Positions 43,883-53,993 of a stretch of DNA of 64,000 nucleotides are shown here, piece after piece. The notes below the pieces were generated by a model. It ran no database searches. It saw only the letters and a program-made list of their open reading frames with translations, and was not told the origin of the DNA. Positions within the stretch are counted from its first letter, which is position 1, and the number at the start of each line of letters is the position of its first letter. The DNA is from Bacteroidota bacterium (GTDB taxonomy: Bacteria > Bacteroidota > Bacteroidia > Chitinophagales > BACL12). Location of the stretch: the NCBI GenBank assembly GCA_016706865.1, contig JADJIS010000003.1:806001-870000 (forward strand), given 5' to 3'. Both the position numbers and the translations under genes were made by a program.

Positions 43883-46318
43883 GTGAAAAAACTTCTCCTC
43901 CTTACTTTTTTCATTTCAGCATTTGCGATTGTTAAAAGTCAATCACTTATTTTTTTTGAAGATGATCATTACGGTTATGGTATTGAAAAAAACAGTGACG
44001 GTAATTTGATCGCAATTTTTGATGGTCAACTTCGAAAATTGGATGTTTTAGGTAATATCATGTGGCAAGTTGATATAGCTCTTCCATATTCTTTAAGGGA
44101 TATAGAATTTTATAATTTACCGGATGGGGATATAATTTTTTTTTACGGTTCAAATATTTGTCGATATACCCTTGAAGGAGATTTAGTTTTTAGCATTCCG
44201 ATCACTGATTTTACCTTTTCCGCTATTCATCAGGTATCAGATGGATTTCAAATTGTTTGTGATAGTTGGGATACTCCTACATTCAGATATTTGAAAATTT
44301 TAAACAATGGAGAAATTACCTGGAATCACGTTCTTGATTTTGGTGGTCGAATTGCTTTTGGATCAATGATCTCGCAGGGATCCAAAACACTTTTAATTTA
44401 TACCGGGGCTGCCGGTGCTTATAATCCTACAATTGTGCAATTGGATACAGCAGGGACTATAGATTTTATATCACACGATTTTGATGACCATCATTTTGAT
44501 GTAGAAGACCTTGACAACGAATTATTTTTATCGCGACAAGATATAGATGGTAATTATCTTCAAAAATATTCTGATAACGAAATACCTGATTGGGAGACAG
44601 TATCCTATGGCAATGGTTATTTAAGTACAGATTCTTTATTTCGTATAATTAAGTTGCCAAGTAATAATTATGTAAGGGCAATTGAATCCGAAGCATTTAA
44701 TGTAGATATGGGTTTAATGGAAAGTTTTTATTATTTAGAATATTTTAATGAGGCCGGAGAAAATTTTTATATTGGTGAACCATTTTTGAAGACGGGTAAC
44801 GACAAATATCATATTTATGATTTTGCTCAAATAGAAGATAATAAATTAGCATTTATCGGCAACTATGAAAATGCAGGAAACTCGACAGCCTTTATTTTAA
44901 TAACTGATACCCTCGGAGTTGTGCATCAAATGAATGTTGAAGGAAAAGTATTTTATGATGAAAATTCGAATAATATTTTTGATGCAGGGGAAATATCTTT
45001 CCCCAATATTTTTATTGAAACAGATCCCGGAGCAATTTTTAGTCTGACAAATTCTGAAGGTGATTATTCATCTACGTTAATTTCAGATGGTATATATTCC
45101 AATTTCTGTTTACCTATTGCTTATTGGGATGTTTTTACACCATCCGAATATGTATTTGAACTTAATGCAATTACCGGTGGAACAACGGTAGACAACAATG
45201 ATTACCATTTAAGTTATTCATCAGCTGCAACTGAGGTTGGAGTTTCTTTATATCAGTCAGGAATTGCACTTACTACTGATGGTGCTGAGCCTGCATTGAA
45301 CACGACAGATATCACGGTAAATAATTTCGGTAACCAGGTTGTTGAGGAACTAACTTTAAAATTATATCATCCTATGGTAAATAGTTTGATATCCTCTTCA
45401 CCATTATATGAAAGTCATTTTGATACTATAATTACCTGGACGATCTATGATTTAAAACCTTATCAACCACAGGTATTTCATCTTGTGTTCGAGGCGGATT
45501 CTTCCATTGATTTTGTTGGTAAAACTGCTGCTGTAAAAGCAGAATTGGGATCTATTGCCGGTGATATTGATGCGACAAACAATATGGATATTTATTCAAA
45601 TGTATTGGATTACAGTTTTGATCCAAATCAACTTACTGTTAAACCTGTTGGTTTAGGAGTTGAAGGAAATATTTCTCCGGCAGTGGAGTGGTTGGAATAC
45701 CAGATAGAATTTGAAAACACCGGAACAGGATATGCCCACGATGTAATAGTAGTTGATACCATTGAAAATGATCTCGTTTTAAGTAGTATTCAAATGTTGG
45801 CCGCAAGTCACCAATATTGGATGGAATTTATTTCTCCTAATATAATTAAATGGCATTTTAATGATATTGAACTCACTCCACCTGCATATGATATAATAAA
45901 AAGCAAAGGTTACCTGAAGTATAAAATAAACATTAAAGGTCATCCACCTGTTGGCACAAAAATTACGAATACTGCTTCAATTTTCTTTGATAAAAATTTA
46001 CCAATTGTTACAAATACTACAATAAATACGATCTATTTGGATCTGCCGGTAGTTACGGAGATCGATCCAATTTATATCTTCCCAAATCCAACTACTGATC
46101 ATTTTACAATATATTTTAATAATGCAACCGGTCCCTTTGATATTGTTTCTATTGCCGATGTTACAGGAAAGATCATTAGTAATTTTAAAGTGGAGGAAAA
46201 TGTATATTCGATGAATTTAAATACTTCTGTATTTGCAAAAGGCATTTATTTTATTTATTACTATAATACAGAACAAAAAAACCTGGTAGCAGCGGAAAAA
46301 TTAATAATAAACAATTAA
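43883..46318 (+). CDS. secreted T9SS protein with DUF7619-like domain
   Basis: 811 residues from the GTG at 43883, which gives a clean signal peptide (KKLLLLTFFISAFAIVKSQS). A TTG at 43862 lies in the promoter -7 box and is rejected. Residues about 25-340 look like a WD/propeller-type sequence with repeated short strands. Later, SFDPNQLTVKPVG and EYQIEFENTGTGYAHDV...VVDTIE through TASIFFDKNLPIVTN form the DUF11/DUF7619-type beta-sandwich often seen before sorting domains. The C-terminus (YIFPNPTTDHFTIYF, KGIYFIYYYN) is a T9SS signal. It is a surface or secreted protein of unknown ligand. Confidence 0.85.
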   Translation: MKKLLLLTFFISAFAIVKSQSLIFFEDDHYGYGIEKNSDGNLIAIFDGQLRKLDVLGNIMWQVDIALPYSLRDIEFYNLPDGDIIFFYGSNICRYTLEGDLVFSIPITDFTFSAIHQVSDGFQIVCDSWDTPTFRYLKILNNGEITWNHVLDFGGRIAFGSMISQGSKTLLIYTGAAGAYNPTIVQLDTAGTIDFISHDFDDHHFDVEDLDNELFLSRQDIDGNYLQKYSDNEIPDWETVSYGNGYLSTDSLFRIIKLPSNNYVRAIESEAFNVDMGLMESFYYLEYFNEAGENFYIGEPFLKTGNDKYHIYDFAQIEDNKLAFIGNYENAGNSTAFILITDTLGVVHQMNVEGKVFYDENSNNIFDAGEISFPNIFIETDPGAIFSLTNSEGDYSSTLISDGIYSNFCLPIAYWDVFTPSEYVFELNAITGGTTVDNNDYHLSYSSAATEVGVSLYQSGIALTTDGAEPALNTTDITVNNFGNQVVEELTLKLYHPMVNSLISSSPLYESHFDTIITWTIYDLKPYQPQVFHLVFEADSSIDFVGKTAAVKAELGSIAGDIDATNNMDIYSNVLDYSFDPNQLTVKPVGLGVEGNISPAVEWLEYQIEFENTGTGYAHDVIVVDTIENDLVLSSIQMLAASHQYWMEFISPNIIKWHFNDIELTPPAYDIIKSKGYLKYKINIKGHPPVGTKITNTASIFFDKNLPIVTNTTINTIYLDLPVVTEIDPIYIFPNPTTDHFTIYFNNATGPFDIVSIADVTGKIISNFKVEENVYSMNLNTSVFAKGIYFIYYYNTEQKNLVAAEKLIINN

Positions 46319-46393
46319 TAAAATAGTTTCTATTATTCAGGGATTTGTGAATTTGACGATCTGATAACAAAATTGCAATAAGTTTGATATCAC

Positions 46394-47140
46394 TCAACCC
46401 TTCACAGACTCTTCCTTCTTCACCTTGGTAATATCTCTGTCGATATTTTCCTGAAAAATTGGAACCAAAGTATCGAGATCAAGTGCACATAATCGCGCGA
46501 GAGGATTTTTTAATGCATACACACAGCCACAATCAATATCAATAGCCGGATATTTCATTTCTTTGATATCCTGCTCTAAAGTTTCGTAGTTTCTGGTGGC
46601 ATGTCCGTGAATGATGATCTTATTATTGATCTTTTCCGGTTTTATGTCCGCATAATAATTGCGGATCCAGAACATATTTTGGGTGTCTTTGTAGATATCT
46701 TCTTCCTTAAAATTAAAGCCGGCATGAACAAGAATATATTTATCAAGTTCTACATGGGTTTTAAGGTTGCGCAGAAAGGTATCGTATTTTTTGTCAAGAC
46801 CTTTAAGATCGTCGATACGTTTGTAACCAAAATTGGCCAATGTTGTGGTTCCACCGTTTTTCATCCAGTTTTGAAATCTTCTCCAATCCCAGCAATACGG
46901 TATAGTTTCATCCACAGCCTGCAAAAACAACCATTCGTGATTTCCCATAAGCACAGTAATGTTATAACCTTCCTCCTGCATTTGCATGACTAGGTCAAGA
47001 ACCCCTTTGCCATTAGGTCCACGGTCGATAAGATCGCCCAGAAGATACAATTCGTCTTCTTTTGTCAATTTTAAGGTAGTAAGCAGTGCCATAAAGGTGT
47101 TCAGGCAGCCATGTATATCGGATATTGCAAATTTTCTCAT
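46394..47140 (-). CDS. metallophosphoesterase (PPP-type serine/threonine phosphatase-like)
   Basis: 248 residues. The three phosphoesterase motifs are intact: ISDIHGCLNTF (GDxHG-like), LGDLIDRGPNGK and LMGNHEWLFL, with IIHGHATRNY supplying a later metal ligand. These bind two metal ions to cleave phosphoesters; bacterial members act as protein phosphatases or on dinucleoside polyphosphates. It starts 4 nt after the beta-mannosidase stop, so it is probably the last gene of the glycan operon; the functional link is unclear. Confidence 0.9.
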   Translation of the reverse strand: MRKFAISDIHGCLNTFMALLTTLKLTKEDELYLLGDLIDRGPNGKGVLDLVMQMQEEGYNITVLMGNHEWLFLQAVDETIPYCWDWRRFQNWMKNGGTTTLANFGYKRIDDLKGLDKKYDTFLRNLKTHVELDKYILVHAGFNFKEEDIYKDTQNMFWIRNYYADIKPEKINNKIIIHGHATRNYETLEQDIKEMKYPAIDIDCGCVYALKNPLARLCALDLDTLVPIFQENIDRDITKVKKEESVKG

Positions 47141-47144
47141 AATT

Positions 47145-49667
47145 TCAATCGTTGTAAAGCGTATTTAAACATTTTATTCTAATGGATCCCGATAAATTAC
47201 CCGGGAAATTTTCCTGCAAAGATATTTCTTTTGGAGCATTAGGCAACAGATCAAAGAAATTGTCGTCCAATTTTATTTCACCGCTATCAGTGTATAAATA
47301 CACGCTTTTTGCATAAACATTAGAGCTAATTGTGATTTTTTGTGTGATTTCATCAAAACTGATCTCAAATTCGGGAAACTCAAGAACGAGACTTTTTGGA
47401 GAAACGAAGTTGAAATAGTTCTCCGCGAGCAAATGTTCATTCTGTTGTAGAGATATATGTAAAATGCAATTTTCAGGATCTTCATTATTCAACAAACTGA
47501 CTTTGGGAACAACGGAATATAAAATGGAGGATAATGGCTTCAATATTATCGGTAATTTTCTCTTTTCGAGAACCTCACCATCTGTTTTTAATATTAAAAA
47601 TTCCAACGTGGCATTTATTTGCTCATCCAGATCATTTACGATATATGTTTTGATACTATCATTTTCATTTATTACACTTATCATCAAAGGTTCGTACTTT
47701 TGTTTCACAGTGTAATAACTCGCTTTTCTATTTCCGTAATAATCGATACTGCTCCAACTGGTAACCGGCCAGCAATCGTTGAGTTGCCAAAATAAAGTGC
47801 CCATGCAATAGGGTTTATTTCGTCGGTGTGCTTCAATGGCAATTTGCATTCCCTTTGCCTGTAATAATTGTGAAACATAAATATAATCTTCAAATTTTTC
47901 GGGAATTATATAATCCCGCGACATATATTCCGCTATCGTTTCATATCCCACCGGATGTTTCTGATGATTTTTTACGGATGCAGAATTAATATTCAATTCA
48001 TTTTCAGGAATAAATTGTTTAAAGGAATTAAAAACCGGCATTCCCTGAAAACCATATTCACTCATGAAGCGGGGAATTTTATTATTATACATTTCAAAAG
48101 GTTCTTTTCCCCACCAAACTCCCCAATAATGACAATCGCCTTCGGTTAAACTTTCTTTCCGTCCCCAACCATGTGTAGGGGAGGAGGGATGATAATTTTT
48201 TACGTTCTCATATTTCGTTTCGTTGGGTATGGTTCCCGTAAATAATTCAAAATTTTCCATCCATAATTTTTGAGAATCACTTTCCGAATAAGCGTATTGT
48301 TTTTGCCAACCCCAATTATTCCAGCCTTCAAAATTTTCATTATTACCACACCACAATGCAACAGATCCATTTTTATTAATCCTTCGTGTTTGGTATCTAA
48401 TTTCATTTACATATGAATTGATATTTTCATGAAAAGGGTACATGGCACAGGCAAACATATAATCCTGCCAGACTAATATACCCAGTGAATCACATAATTC
48501 ATAAAAATAATCAGGTTCGTAAATTCCTCCTCCCCAAACCCGTATCATATTCATGTTCATGTTCTTTGCCTCGGTTAAAATTTTTATGTAATCCTCTTTT
48601 TGCAGGGAGGAAGGAAAACTATTAAGGGGAATATAATTAGCACCTTTAATAAAAATTGGAGTATCGTTCAATTCGAATACAAATGACTTCCCATAATTAT
48701 CAGTGATCTGTTTTAATTCTATATTTCGAATTGCAAAGGTGACGTCAAACTTATCAATGATTTGTTTTTTTCTCTTCACAACAACTTCAATATTATACAA
48801 GGGTTGTTCGCCTGAACCATTGCACCACCAAATTTCAGGATCTGGTATTACAAATTTAATTAAACAAAGTTCACCATAACCTTGCTGGAAAATTTGAGGT
48901 ATTTCAATACCATTCTTTTTATTGATTAGCGTGATAGAATATTTCCCAAAATCATGAAACCCGATGCTGGAACTTAATTCAAGATCTACAATAACGGAAT
49001 CATTAATAACTTTTCCAGGAACTACTGATGCGGAATATATATAAGTTTCGTTATCGAATGCTATTAATTTCACAGGCTTCCAAATGCCACAGGTGACTAA
49101 TCTGGGTCCCCAGTCCCATCCGTATTGATATTGTGCTTTTCGCGTAAAAACTCTTTCTTCTCCGGGTAATCTTATAGGATAATTATTCTTTAATTCATTG
49201 CCAATCCTTACGGACGAATTAAATCTGATATTTAAAGTATTCACTCCCTTTTTTAAATATCTGTTCACACGCCTGTTCCATTCTACAAACATATTGTCTG
49301 CTTTTAAAACCAGGGAATCATTTATATAAACATCAGCATAAGTATCTAAACCTTCGAAATTGATCTCAATTGTTTCCTGTTTAATAAATTTTCTATCAAC
49401 ATAAAAAGTTGTTTTATATTCCCAATCCTCGCGCTCCACCCATTGAACCAATTTTTCATTATCGCCATAAAAAGGATCAGTAATTATATTATTTGCAAGA
49501 AGATCGGTATGAACGCAACCCGGCACTGTTGCAGGCATCCATCCGGTGGTATCTCCAACTTTGCGGAAGATCCAGTTGGAGTTAAGATCAATTTCCACTG
49601 TTTTTTGAGCGTAACTATTTGTATTGAAGAGTCCCCAAGCAAAAAGTATGCTAAATACATATTTCAT
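47145..49667 (-). CDS. beta-mannosidase (glycoside hydrolase family 2)
   Basis: 840 residues with a signal peptide (about 1-20). N-terminal sugar-binding sandwich (WMPATVPGCVHTDLL), a central Ig-like domain, and a GH2 TIM barrel: MIRVWGGGIYEPDYFYELCD, WCGNNENFEGW with acid/base Glu444, and FMSEYGFQ with nucleophile Glu537. The GCVHTDLL and WGGG.YE pattern is characteristic of beta-mannosidases. It would remove the beta-1,4-linked mannose from the chitobiose core of N-glycans. Its ATG overlaps the cutC stop by 4 nt (ATGA), so translation is coupled. Confidence 0.92.
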   Translation of the reverse strand: MKYVFSILFAWGLFNTNSYAQKTVEIDLNSNWIFRKVGDTTGWMPATVPGCVHTDLLANNIITDPFYGDNEKLVQWVEREDWEYKTTFYVDRKFIKQETIEINFEGLDTYADVYINDSLVLKADNMFVEWNRRVNRYLKKGVNTLNIRFNSSVRIGNELKNNYPIRLPGEERVFTRKAQYQYGWDWGPRLVTCGIWKPVKLIAFDNETYIYSASVVPGKVINDSVIVDLELSSSIGFHDFGKYSITLINKKNGIEIPQIFQQGYGELCLIKFVIPDPEIWWCNGSGEQPLYNIEVVVKRKKQIIDKFDVTFAIRNIELKQITDNYGKSFVFELNDTPIFIKGANYIPLNSFPSSLQKEDYIKILTEAKNMNMNMIRVWGGGIYEPDYFYELCDSLGILVWQDYMFACAMYPFHENINSYVNEIRYQTRRINKNGSVALWCGNNENFEGWNNWGWQKQYAYSESDSQKLWMENFELFTGTIPNETKYENVKNYHPSSPTHGWGRKESLTEGDCHYWGVWWGKEPFEMYNNKIPRFMSEYGFQGMPVFNSFKQFIPENELNINSASVKNHQKHPVGYETIAEYMSRDYIIPEKFEDYIYVSQLLQAKGMQIAIEAHRRNKPYCMGTLFWQLNDCWPVTSWSSIDYYGNRKASYYTVKQKYEPLMISVINENDSIKTYIVNDLDEQINATLEFLILKTDGEVLEKRKLPIILKPLSSILYSVVPKVSLLNNEDPENCILHISLQQNEHLLAENYFNFVSPKSLVLEFPEFEISFDEITQKITISSNVYAKSVYLYTDSGEIKLDDNFFDLLPNAPKEISLQENFPGNLSGSIRIKCLNTLYND

Positions 49668-50404
49668 GAGGAGAATTGATTTGTGATTACTTTTATTTTA
49701 TTTACTTCATCCGCATCTGTAACTATCAATTTTGTAAAATCGTAAATTCCTTCTCTGAATTGAAAGGTTTGATCAGGATCAGTCTTTTGATACATTTTAG
49801 CCGAAGTATGCACTTCAACGCAACCTGTTTCCTCAATTAATTGCAAAACATTTTCGGAAGTGATACCGGCACCGGGTAAAATATCAATTCTATTTTCTGC
49901 AACTTCGATCAATTGTTTAATTAGTTGGGTTCCTTGTAAAACAGAAGCCTGTTGACCTGAGGTAAGTATTCTTTTAAATCCGCATTTAATTGCATCCTCT
50001 AATGCAATAAAAGGGTCAGTGGTAAGATCAAAAGCGCGTTGTAAGGTGCAATGCATGGGTGATGCTAATTCAACCAATTCTTTATTTCTGGAAACATCCA
50101 AAGTAGCATCCTTATTAATTATTCCGAATATTACATTTTTTACTCCTAGTTCTTTACAATGCAGAATGTCATTTTTCATCACTTCAAATTCCGCATCCGA
50201 ATAAATAAAATTTCCTCCACGGGGTCGGATCATAACCACCACATTCTCCGGATCAAAATATTTAAATGTTTCGGTGATTGTAGCATTTGATGGTGTAATT
50301 CCTCCTTCTAAATACGAAGCGCATAGTTCTAATCTATCTGCACCACCGCGAATTGCTGAGAGAACATCCTGTATGCTGAAAACACAGATTTCAAGTTTTA
50401 TCAT
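49664..50404 (-). CDS. cutC: CutC family protein
   Basis: 246 residues forming a TIM-barrel of the CutC family: LEICVFSIQDVLSAIRGGADRLELCASYLEGGITPS, VVMIRPRGGNFIYSD, RAFDLTTDP, LTSGQQASVLQG, ILPGAGIT and EVHTSAKM. It was named for copper homeostasis, but a direct role of bacterial CutC in copper handling is doubtful. Here it lies between glycosylasparaginase and beta-mannosidase and overlaps the latter's start, suggesting a role in glycan breakdown instead (inference). No signal peptide, so cytoplasmic. Confidence 0.93.
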   Translation of the reverse strand: MIKLEICVFSIQDVLSAIRGGADRLELCASYLEGGITPSNATITETFKYFDPENVVVMIRPRGGNFIYSDAEFEVMKNDILHCKELGVKNVIFGIINKDATLDVSRNKELVELASPMHCTLQRAFDLTTDPFIALEDAIKCGFKRILTSGQQASVLQGTQLIKQLIEVAENRIDILPGAGITSENVLQLIEETGCVEVHTSAKMYQKTDPDQTFQFREGIYDFTKLIVTDADEVNKIKVITNQFSS

Positions 50405-50444
50405 TATTGTTTAAATTTTTTAAATAGGATCGCAGATTCTTAGG

Positions 50445-50523
50445 GATTTCAGGGATTCCACGGATTAAAAAATAATAATTATAACTAGCTCTGCGCCCTC
50501 TGCACCTCTGCGCCCTCTGCGTG
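50445..50523. repeat. 9-bp-type degenerate arrays (GGGATTTCA and CTCTGCGCC)
   Basis: Between glycosylasparaginase and cutC, TTAGGGATT/TCAGGGATT/CCACGGATT units (period 9) are followed at 50489-50523 by CTCTGCGCC, CTCTGCAC, CTCTGCGCC, CTCTGCGTG (period 9/8/9). Sequences of this kind are scattered between genes in many Bacteroidota and cyanobacteria. The period differs from the 7-bp arrays elsewhere in the window. Confidence 0.6.
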
Positions 50524-50539
50524 AAACATCCCCTACTTT

Positions 50540-51523
50540 TCAATAAAAACTATCTGACTTAAACAAAACATTCGGAATATTATTTGAATAAACCGCATAA
50601 TTGAATCCCGGCTGTAAACAATATCCTCCGAATTCACCGTTTTTATTTAATGCGATAAATCCAACCTGAAAATCTTTCGTTTTTTCTTTTCTTATTTTTA
50701 TCATTCTTTCCACTGCGGCCTTGCATGCCTCGTAAGGTGATTTTCCATTGCGCATTAATTCCACCACCAAATGTGTTCCTGCAATGCGTATAACTTCTTC
50801 ACCGGTTCCTGTTGCAGTTGCAGCACCAATTTCGTTGTCGACATACAAACCTGCGCCAATAATTGGTGAATCTCCAACACGTCCACGCAATTTATAACTT
50901 AATCCGCTAGTGGTGCATGCACCTGATAAATTTCCATTATTATCCATTGCGATCATGCCGATGGTGTCGTGATTCTCGATATTAATAATGGGTTTATACT
51001 GTGCAGTTTTTAACCACTCTTTATATGCTTTGATAGCCTCCGGATTTTTATAATCATCCAATTCAAATCCGTTTTCTAATGCAAATTTTTGCGCACCTTC
51101 TCCAACCAACATGATATGTGGTGTTTTTTCCATCACCTTTCTCGCAACAGAGATCGGATTTTTTATTTTTTCTAAAAATGCTACAGAACCACAGTTATAA
51201 TTTTCATCCATGATACAAGCATCCAATGTGGTATGTCCCTCCCGATCTGGCAAACCCGCGAGTCCAACCGATAAGGAGTGCAAGTCGTTTTCCGCAACTT
51301 TAACACCCGCTTCTACAGCATCTAAAGCCCTGCCTTTATTATTCAGAATTGCCCAAGCATCTTTATTCGCCTCCAAACCAAAATCCCATGTAGAAATTAC
51401 AATGGGCTTATTAAATCCGACATTTCCGGTCAAGGAATTTCCGAGTACTTTTTGGTTGGAGAGGAGGGCAGTTCCCACTGTAAAAGGGAGAGCCGATTTA
51501 ATAAATTTTCTTCTGGTGGTCAT
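50540..51523 (-). CDS. N4-(beta-N-acetylglucosaminyl)-L-asparaginase (glycosylasparaginase)
   Basis: 327 residues. A Tat-like signal (TTRRKFIKSALPF) directs export. The chain is an Ntn hydrolase precursor that cuts itself before the nucleophile Thr187 in HDTIGMIAMD; substrate-binding GDSPIIGAGLYVD and GTGEEVIR follow. It hydrolyses the GlcNAc-Asn bond, the last link of an N-glycan. It is 14 nt downstream of the GH20 gene on the same strand, so the two share an operon. Confidence 0.93.
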   Translation of the reverse strand: MTTRRKFIKSALPFTVGTALLSNQKVLGNSLTGNVGFNKPIVISTWDFGLEANKDAWAILNNKGRALDAVEAGVKVAENDLHSLSVGLAGLPDREGHTTLDACIMDENYNCGSVAFLEKIKNPISVARKVMEKTPHIMLVGEGAQKFALENGFELDDYKNPEAIKAYKEWLKTAQYKPIINIENHDTIGMIAMDNNGNLSGACTTSGLSYKLRGRVGDSPIIGAGLYVDNEIGAATATGTGEEVIRIAGTHLVVELMRNGKSPYEACKAAVERMIKIRKEKTKDFQVGFIALNKNGEFGGYCLQPGFNYAVYSNNIPNVLFKSDSFY

Positions 51524-51537
51524 AATACTTATTTTTA

Positions 51538-53805
51538 TTAATCTATCGAAATTTCATCAACAAATAACCAAGGCATTGAACCTGCACCTGGATTTCCTTC
51601 AGGTATTTTTCCGAAATTTTTAGCAACTACACGAACATATCTGGCACTAGTTTTTTCAAAATATACACTTACTTCTTTTCTGGATGTCTTGTCAAAATGC
51701 ACTAACATTTTACCGGCAGATTTAAATTTTTTACCATCAGTGGAATATAAAACTTCCATAGATTGCGGAGGATAGATCCAACTTAATTGATCTGTTAAAA
51801 ATCCTGCAGTAACAACATTAAAAGTATCTATGGAACCAAGATCGATAGTAACATCCAGATCCTTTCCACTAAACCCAAGCCATTCTCTTGCCGACCATCC
51901 TTTAGAGGTATTTGCTTGCAACCCATTTACCAGAGTAAAAGCTCCGTCTCCAGAATATTTTGGGGATGAAGGAATATTTAATTTGATATTTTGTGCTGTG
52001 GCCTTATTATAATAAATATAAACAGGAGTTTTAGGGCCATTGCGAAATCCGTGAGCTATGATCCATTGGTTGTGTGTAATTAAAAAGGGGGTGGTATATT
52101 TTAAATTATTATATGCGCCATCATCTTCCAGACTTTTTGGTGTGTCATATAATATAGTGTCTGAAAATATATTGTTGAGTTTAAGAAATAAATTATTTTG
52201 TGTATCGCTATAAAGTGTGTATTGGGTAGAATAAATTGTTTTTGAATAATTGCAGTTTATTTTATTTAACAGATCAAAATGCACCAATAAACGATCTACA
52301 AAATTTTTATAATTTTTATTCTCTTTTTGGGTCCATAAAACCTCACTCAATGCAAGTAATCTTGGAATAAGCATATATTCCACTTGTTCAGGGGTGGAAA
52401 TATATTCGGTCCATAAATTAGCCTGTGCACCTAAAATATATTTTTGTTCCTCTGCATTTAAAATTGCGGGAATGGGTTCATATTGATAAACGGCATTCAG
52501 AGGAGTATATCCTCCTATTGCAATAGGTTCCGAAGTAGGGTCACCTTGGTAATAATCGAAATAACAATATTTTTGAGGCGTCATAATAGCGTAGTGCTTT
52601 TGCTGTGCTGCTGCTATTCCGCCATCCTCGCCACGCCAACTCATAATAGTTGCATTCGGTGCAATTCCGCCTTCCAGAATTTCATCCCAACCAATTATTT
52701 TTTTTCCTTTACTATTTACAAATTTATCGATACGCCTAATAAAATAACTTTGTAAGCCGGTTACATTTACCAAATTGCTATCTGCAATTAATTTCTGGCA
52801 ATATGCAGATTCTTTCCAACGTATTTTATTTACTTCATCACCACCAATGTGAATATAGGTAGATGGAAACAAAGCCATTACTTCTGTTAAAACATTTTCC
52901 AAAAATGTAAAGGTTTCTTCTGTAGGACAAAATATATCGGGAAATTCTCCCCATCCTTTTTCCACAGAAATAGTAGTATCAATACAACCATATTCAGGAT
53001 AAGCTGCGAGTGCTGCAACGCTATGTCCCGGCATTTCTATTTCGGGGATAATAGTAATATTTCTTGCTGCAGCATATTTTACGATCTGTTTTATTTCTAC
53101 CTGCGAATAAAATCCGCCATACCGAATGGAATCATACTTTTGTTCGCGATAGTGTCCAACCATACTTCCATCGCGCCATGCACCAACTTCCGTTAATTTC
53201 GGATATTGTTTTATTTCAATACGCCATCCCTGATCATCCGTTAAGTGCCAGTGAAAGGTATTAAATTTATATAATGCGAGATAATCAATATATTTTTTAA
53301 TAAAATCGATAGAAAAAAAATGTCTGGCACAATCCAGGTGCATGCCTCTGTAATCAAATCGCGGATAATCTATAATTTCCATACAAGGTATCTGGTAGGT
53401 TTTTGCGGAAGGATTTTCCACTAATTGCAACATGCTCATCAACCCATAAAAAACTCCGCCTTCATTTTTTCCCGTGATTGAAATAGCGTTTTGTGAGATC
53501 TTTAGGATATATCCACCATCCGGTAATTGCAAAGTAGAGTCGTATTGCAAAACAATTCCGCTGAGATCCCCAATTTGTTTGGTAGCGGTTTTAATGGGCA
53601 AATTGTAATAATCGATAAAAAGATCTTTGGCTGCATAGGCATCGGTATAAGATTTAAAATCGTTTGCCTGGAAATAGGTAGTGGGGGAGAAGGTGTAATA
53701 ACCCGATAGCGATGTAACAGAAACAGGTTCAGGTATTATCTTGCTGTTTTGCGAAAAACTAAATTGAATACTGATTAATAAGAATAGAAAGGCAAATAAC
53801 TTCAT
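51538..53805 (-). CDS. beta-N-acetylhexosaminidase (GH20)
   Basis: 755 residues with a signal peptide (about 1-18). A GH20 N-terminal alpha/beta domain is followed by the catalytic barrel: YRGMHLDCARHFFS, FHWHLTDDQGWRIEI, IPEIEMPGHS and HIGGDEV with the catalytic pair Asp323-Glu324. The last 140 residues form a discoidin/CBM32-like sandwich. It removes terminal beta-GlcNAc or GalNAc. As first gene of the glycan cluster (GH20, glycosylasparaginase, cutC, beta-mannosidase, phosphatase), it supplies the GlcNAc-removing step. Confidence 0.95.
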   Translation of the reverse strand: MKLFAFLFLLISIQFSFSQNSKIIPEPVSVTSLSGYYTFSPTTYFQANDFKSYTDAYAAKDLFIDYYNLPIKTATKQIGDLSGIVLQYDSTLQLPDGGYILKISQNAISITGKNEGGVFYGLMSMLQLVENPSAKTYQIPCMEIIDYPRFDYRGMHLDCARHFFSIDFIKKYIDYLALYKFNTFHWHLTDDQGWRIEIKQYPKLTEVGAWRDGSMVGHYREQKYDSIRYGGFYSQVEIKQIVKYAAARNITIIPEIEMPGHSVAALAAYPEYGCIDTTISVEKGWGEFPDIFCPTEETFTFLENVLTEVMALFPSTYIHIGGDEVNKIRWKESAYCQKLIADSNLVNVTGLQSYFIRRIDKFVNSKGKKIIGWDEILEGGIAPNATIMSWRGEDGGIAAAQQKHYAIMTPQKYCYFDYYQGDPTSEPIAIGGYTPLNAVYQYEPIPAILNAEEQKYILGAQANLWTEYISTPEQVEYMLIPRLLALSEVLWTQKENKNYKNFVDRLLVHFDLLNKINCNYSKTIYSTQYTLYSDTQNNLFLKLNNIFSDTILYDTPKSLEDDGAYNNLKYTTPFLITHNQWIIAHGFRNGPKTPVYIYYNKATAQNIKLNIPSSPKYSGDGAFTLVNGLQANTSKGWSAREWLGFSGKDLDVTIDLGSIDTFNVVTAGFLTDQLSWIYPPQSMEVLYSTDGKKFKSAGKMLVHFDKTSRKEVSVYFEKTSARYVRVVAKNFGKIPEGNPGAGSMPWLFVDEISID

Positions 53806-53993
53806 GGGGTGAAATTAAGGAAGTGTTAGGGAAACACCAATTTCCTGTCAGAATTGTTTGTAATAAACACCTGAGCCGTGTTTTGATACCCTACAAACAT
53901 CCTTTATATAACTGCAGTCTGAATATTTACGTGTTGTTGCCAGTTTCAATTAAGAGGAGCTATTATTTTCTATTTTTCATCTTTTGTGACAAT

